This document shows positions 63,501-64,000 of a stretch of 64,000 bases of DNA, piece after piece (position 1 is the stretch's first letter; each line of letters begins with the position of its first letter). Location of the stretch: assembly GCF_047238105.1 (NCBI RefSeq), contig NZ_JBDFMD010000001.1, positions 3,658,001 to 3,722,000 of the forward strand. Reading direction: 5' to 3'. A program made the translations under genes and the position numbers. The notes below the pieces were generated by a model that saw nothing but the letters and a program-made list of their open reading frames with translations, was not told where the DNA came from and did no database searches. This DNA comes from Paenibacillus_D sp047238105. Its GTDB lineage: Bacteria > Bacillota > Bacilli > Paenibacillales > Paenibacillaceae.

Positions 63501-63893
63501 GGCGGCGGCGGCAAGGTATGCATGACCGACGATGGCGTATCGGCATGCGGAGAGATCGGCTTCGGTATTGGAGGGGGGCTGGAAGTGAACCCGATTGAGG
63601 ATCTGTCCAAGGACGGTCTGTCCCTCGAAGCGACGGCCAAGGCCGCGTTCGGTCCGGCGTCCCTTACGCTGGGAGTCAAGCTGAAGGATCGCTTCCGCGG
63701 CGGCTGCCTGGATGCGGATCCCATCGCCAAGATCGGCTTGGGGCCGATCGGTTACGACATAGCCGACAGTAAAAAGATTGGCGTCAAAGGGGGGGCGGAT
63801 AAGCTGGGCAAGTCGGTAACGGACCTGATGAAAGCCAACGCCAAGGCCGAGCTGGCGCTGAAGACGAAAGCCTGCGTGTCGCATCGCTGGTAA
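60003..63893 (+). CDS. RHS/YD-repeat surface protein, C-terminal part after the frameshift
   Basis: This frame continues the upstream protein from about 60050; the ATG at 60003 is only the first in frame and has no ribosome site. It has NHL-like segments (SPDGSLYFL, TGELYILD), then many YD repeats (YDEAGRLTGIEDSDG, YDDRGRVASVTDASG, YDALGRRTAREGG), and the RHS core end FGARDYDPAAGRWTARDP...YAYVNNNPVEYRDPCGL. After this hallmark about 145 unmatched residues follow (63452-63893), Gly-rich with six Cys, the position of the variable tip in polymorphic toxins and adhesins. I recognise no toxin fold there. Confidence 0.85.
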   Translation: METAICTYLTGRLMIMRKRPADRQFMRIAGTTLAGSRTEPLTDGAMALEQNLADVSQMAPSPDGSLYFLSYPRVRTNHPNLFAQHTLYKLTPDGRIHVMNNPQVVGGTEGQADKDGIGGVEHIVVSRTGELYILDSTITSGQLHTRIRKVSQDGSLSVVAGSMSAPTHAIADGVPAAGASFRALHFHLDRHDRLYFQRWNQNDNHTYRVLADGMIEKLELPEPLSGGAYTSMGLWGITSDGDRIYSATKSTISNNQYFQISDGEQPPRFTVDDGLRQIELDPESGLHAATVHALTGNAYLHMRYDEAGRLTGIEDSDGNLLRIERSAEGIPQAIVAPGGQRTTLTVDADGQLTAAANELGEAYTMSYAAGGLLTRLTEPEGQTSEYVYDDSGLLVEATNPAGGVKRLARTQLADGLKVDYTDTEGRTTSYVTRVTATGSQRITTDPGGARTTATKTRDSERIELPEGTVITKQFWPDPRWGMEVPVLRELRVQSPEGRTTVYNEARAIELDAGGALAKITYTNRINQAPSTVVYEAAEKRFTETSAEGDVVHTYLDDKDRVVREERPGSGMPPLEMQYDERGRLTRQTKGSQFIAYTYDDRGRVASVTDASGASKQYSYDAADRLVSTQTPGGRQYGKTYDGSGNFTGLTMPDGTSYSQQYGILGQFTGFGASGEAPWTTLEHGSGGMLNRSTLASGRSVTYVREESGDKRLTGLHDEDLMRSFTYTDATDRVGSIQTMDSGGDALQRIEYSYDGSDVKEMRWAGKAEGQFSYTYDALSRLTGIASVLTAADGGAPRTYRFDTPYRWDRDNALIQSGPFRYTRTGPEGRIDTIQDGTLKTEVSYTEQGRVRELIYTVAEQVVYRAAHEHDLKGVLTKRTVSTPQGITVDTYVYDQDGQLLEAAHTGRDGETRRESYTYDSNKNRLSREMTGAGRTELAYEAYDRLSRVGEVGYVFDADGYLTNRGADEFHYGSRGELLEATIGETSYSYTYDALGRRTAREGGQGTIRYYYGHPGALQTVTASIAADGAATQYYYNEEGLLIGFERGGNRYYVITDGVGTPQQVLDASGTVVKELAYDSYGVLLSDSNPGLELPIGFAGGLEDRETGLVRFGARDYDPAAGRWTARDPILFESGQANLYAYVNNNPVEYRDPCGLFCVGFTAYEGIGGGGKVCMTDDGVSACGEIGFGIGGGLEVNPIEDLSKDGLSLEATAKAAFGPASLTLGVKLKDRFRGGCLDADPIAKIGLGPIGYDIADSKKIGVKGGADKLGKSVTDLMKANAKAELALKTKACVSHRW

Positions 63894-64000
63894 AGCGGAT
63901 GAAAAGCATGGACTCGTCGGCTGAATTGCCATCTGGCGAACGCCGGATCTGCTCGCAAAGGGGCAGCGTCAGGGCGAAGTCAACTCCCGCAAAATACGGA

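Noticed and set aside
63899..64000. Possible immunity gene after the RHS protein
   Set aside because: Only 34 codons are visible and the ribosome site is poor; it cannot be judged from this window.

Overview
The window looks like chromosomal DNA of a high-GC, spore-forming-type Firmicute close to Paenibacillus or Cohnella. The evidence is the gene families: CUT1 sugar importers of the LplB/YtcP type with YesM/YesN and membrane AraC regulators, S-layer homology (SLH) domains, YtrA-type GntR and LytTR/DUF3021 regulators, strong AGGAGG ribosome sites and sigma-A promoters. No rRNA, tRNA, CRISPR array, insertion sequence or phage gene was seen. Species assignment is inference.

Layout. 1-8052 (minus strand) is carbohydrate uptake operon A: a membrane-spanning AraC regulator, a binding lipoprotein, two permeases, an MFS carrier and an unrecognised protein running off the left edge. 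Four AATAAAC repeats upstream of the lipoprotein gene, in two pairs with 18-bp spacing, are good candidates for the regulator's binding sites. 8385-14914 holds unrelated single genes: aldo/keto reductase, RlmA-type methyltransferase, SDR oxidoreductase, zinc-ribbon PrsW protease and an RlmN-like radical SAM methyltransferase.

15043-30154 is the most unusual part. A DeoR regulator is followed by a consensus promoter and thirteen further same-strand genes: amidohydrolase/decarboxylase, Rieske ferredoxin, a NitT/TauT importer with two different permeases, acetamidase/formamidase, phthalate-type Rieske oxygenase, FGGY kinase, SDR, gamma-glutamyltransferase-like hydrolase, HAD phosphatase, BtpA/SgcQ protein and a CatE-like extradiol dioxygenase. 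The set suggests import of an aromatic or heteroaromatic compound, removal of amide or gamma-glutamyl groups, ring oxidation and cleavage, and recovery of a sugar- or polyol-like part. I know of no described pathway with this combination.

30237-39938 has a RecF/SMC-like ATPase, an intergenic array of 50-51 bp repeats, doxX behind two TGTGA-N6-TCACA sites in identical promoter geometry, and sugar uptake operon B (two permeases, lipoprotein, YesM/YesN two-component pair). 40093-56334 is a mosaic of small units: SEC-C/TPR protein, three ABC exporters (DrrAB-like; with YtrA-type regulator; with LytTR/DUF3021), a large catalase, an Old Yellow Enzyme with its TetR regulator and matching operators, a coiled-coil/GNAT fusion, a Na/Pi cotransporter and an alkyltransferase-like protein. 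56468-63893 encodes a giant SLH-anchored RHS/YD-repeat surface protein, split in this sequence by a frameshift near 60050.
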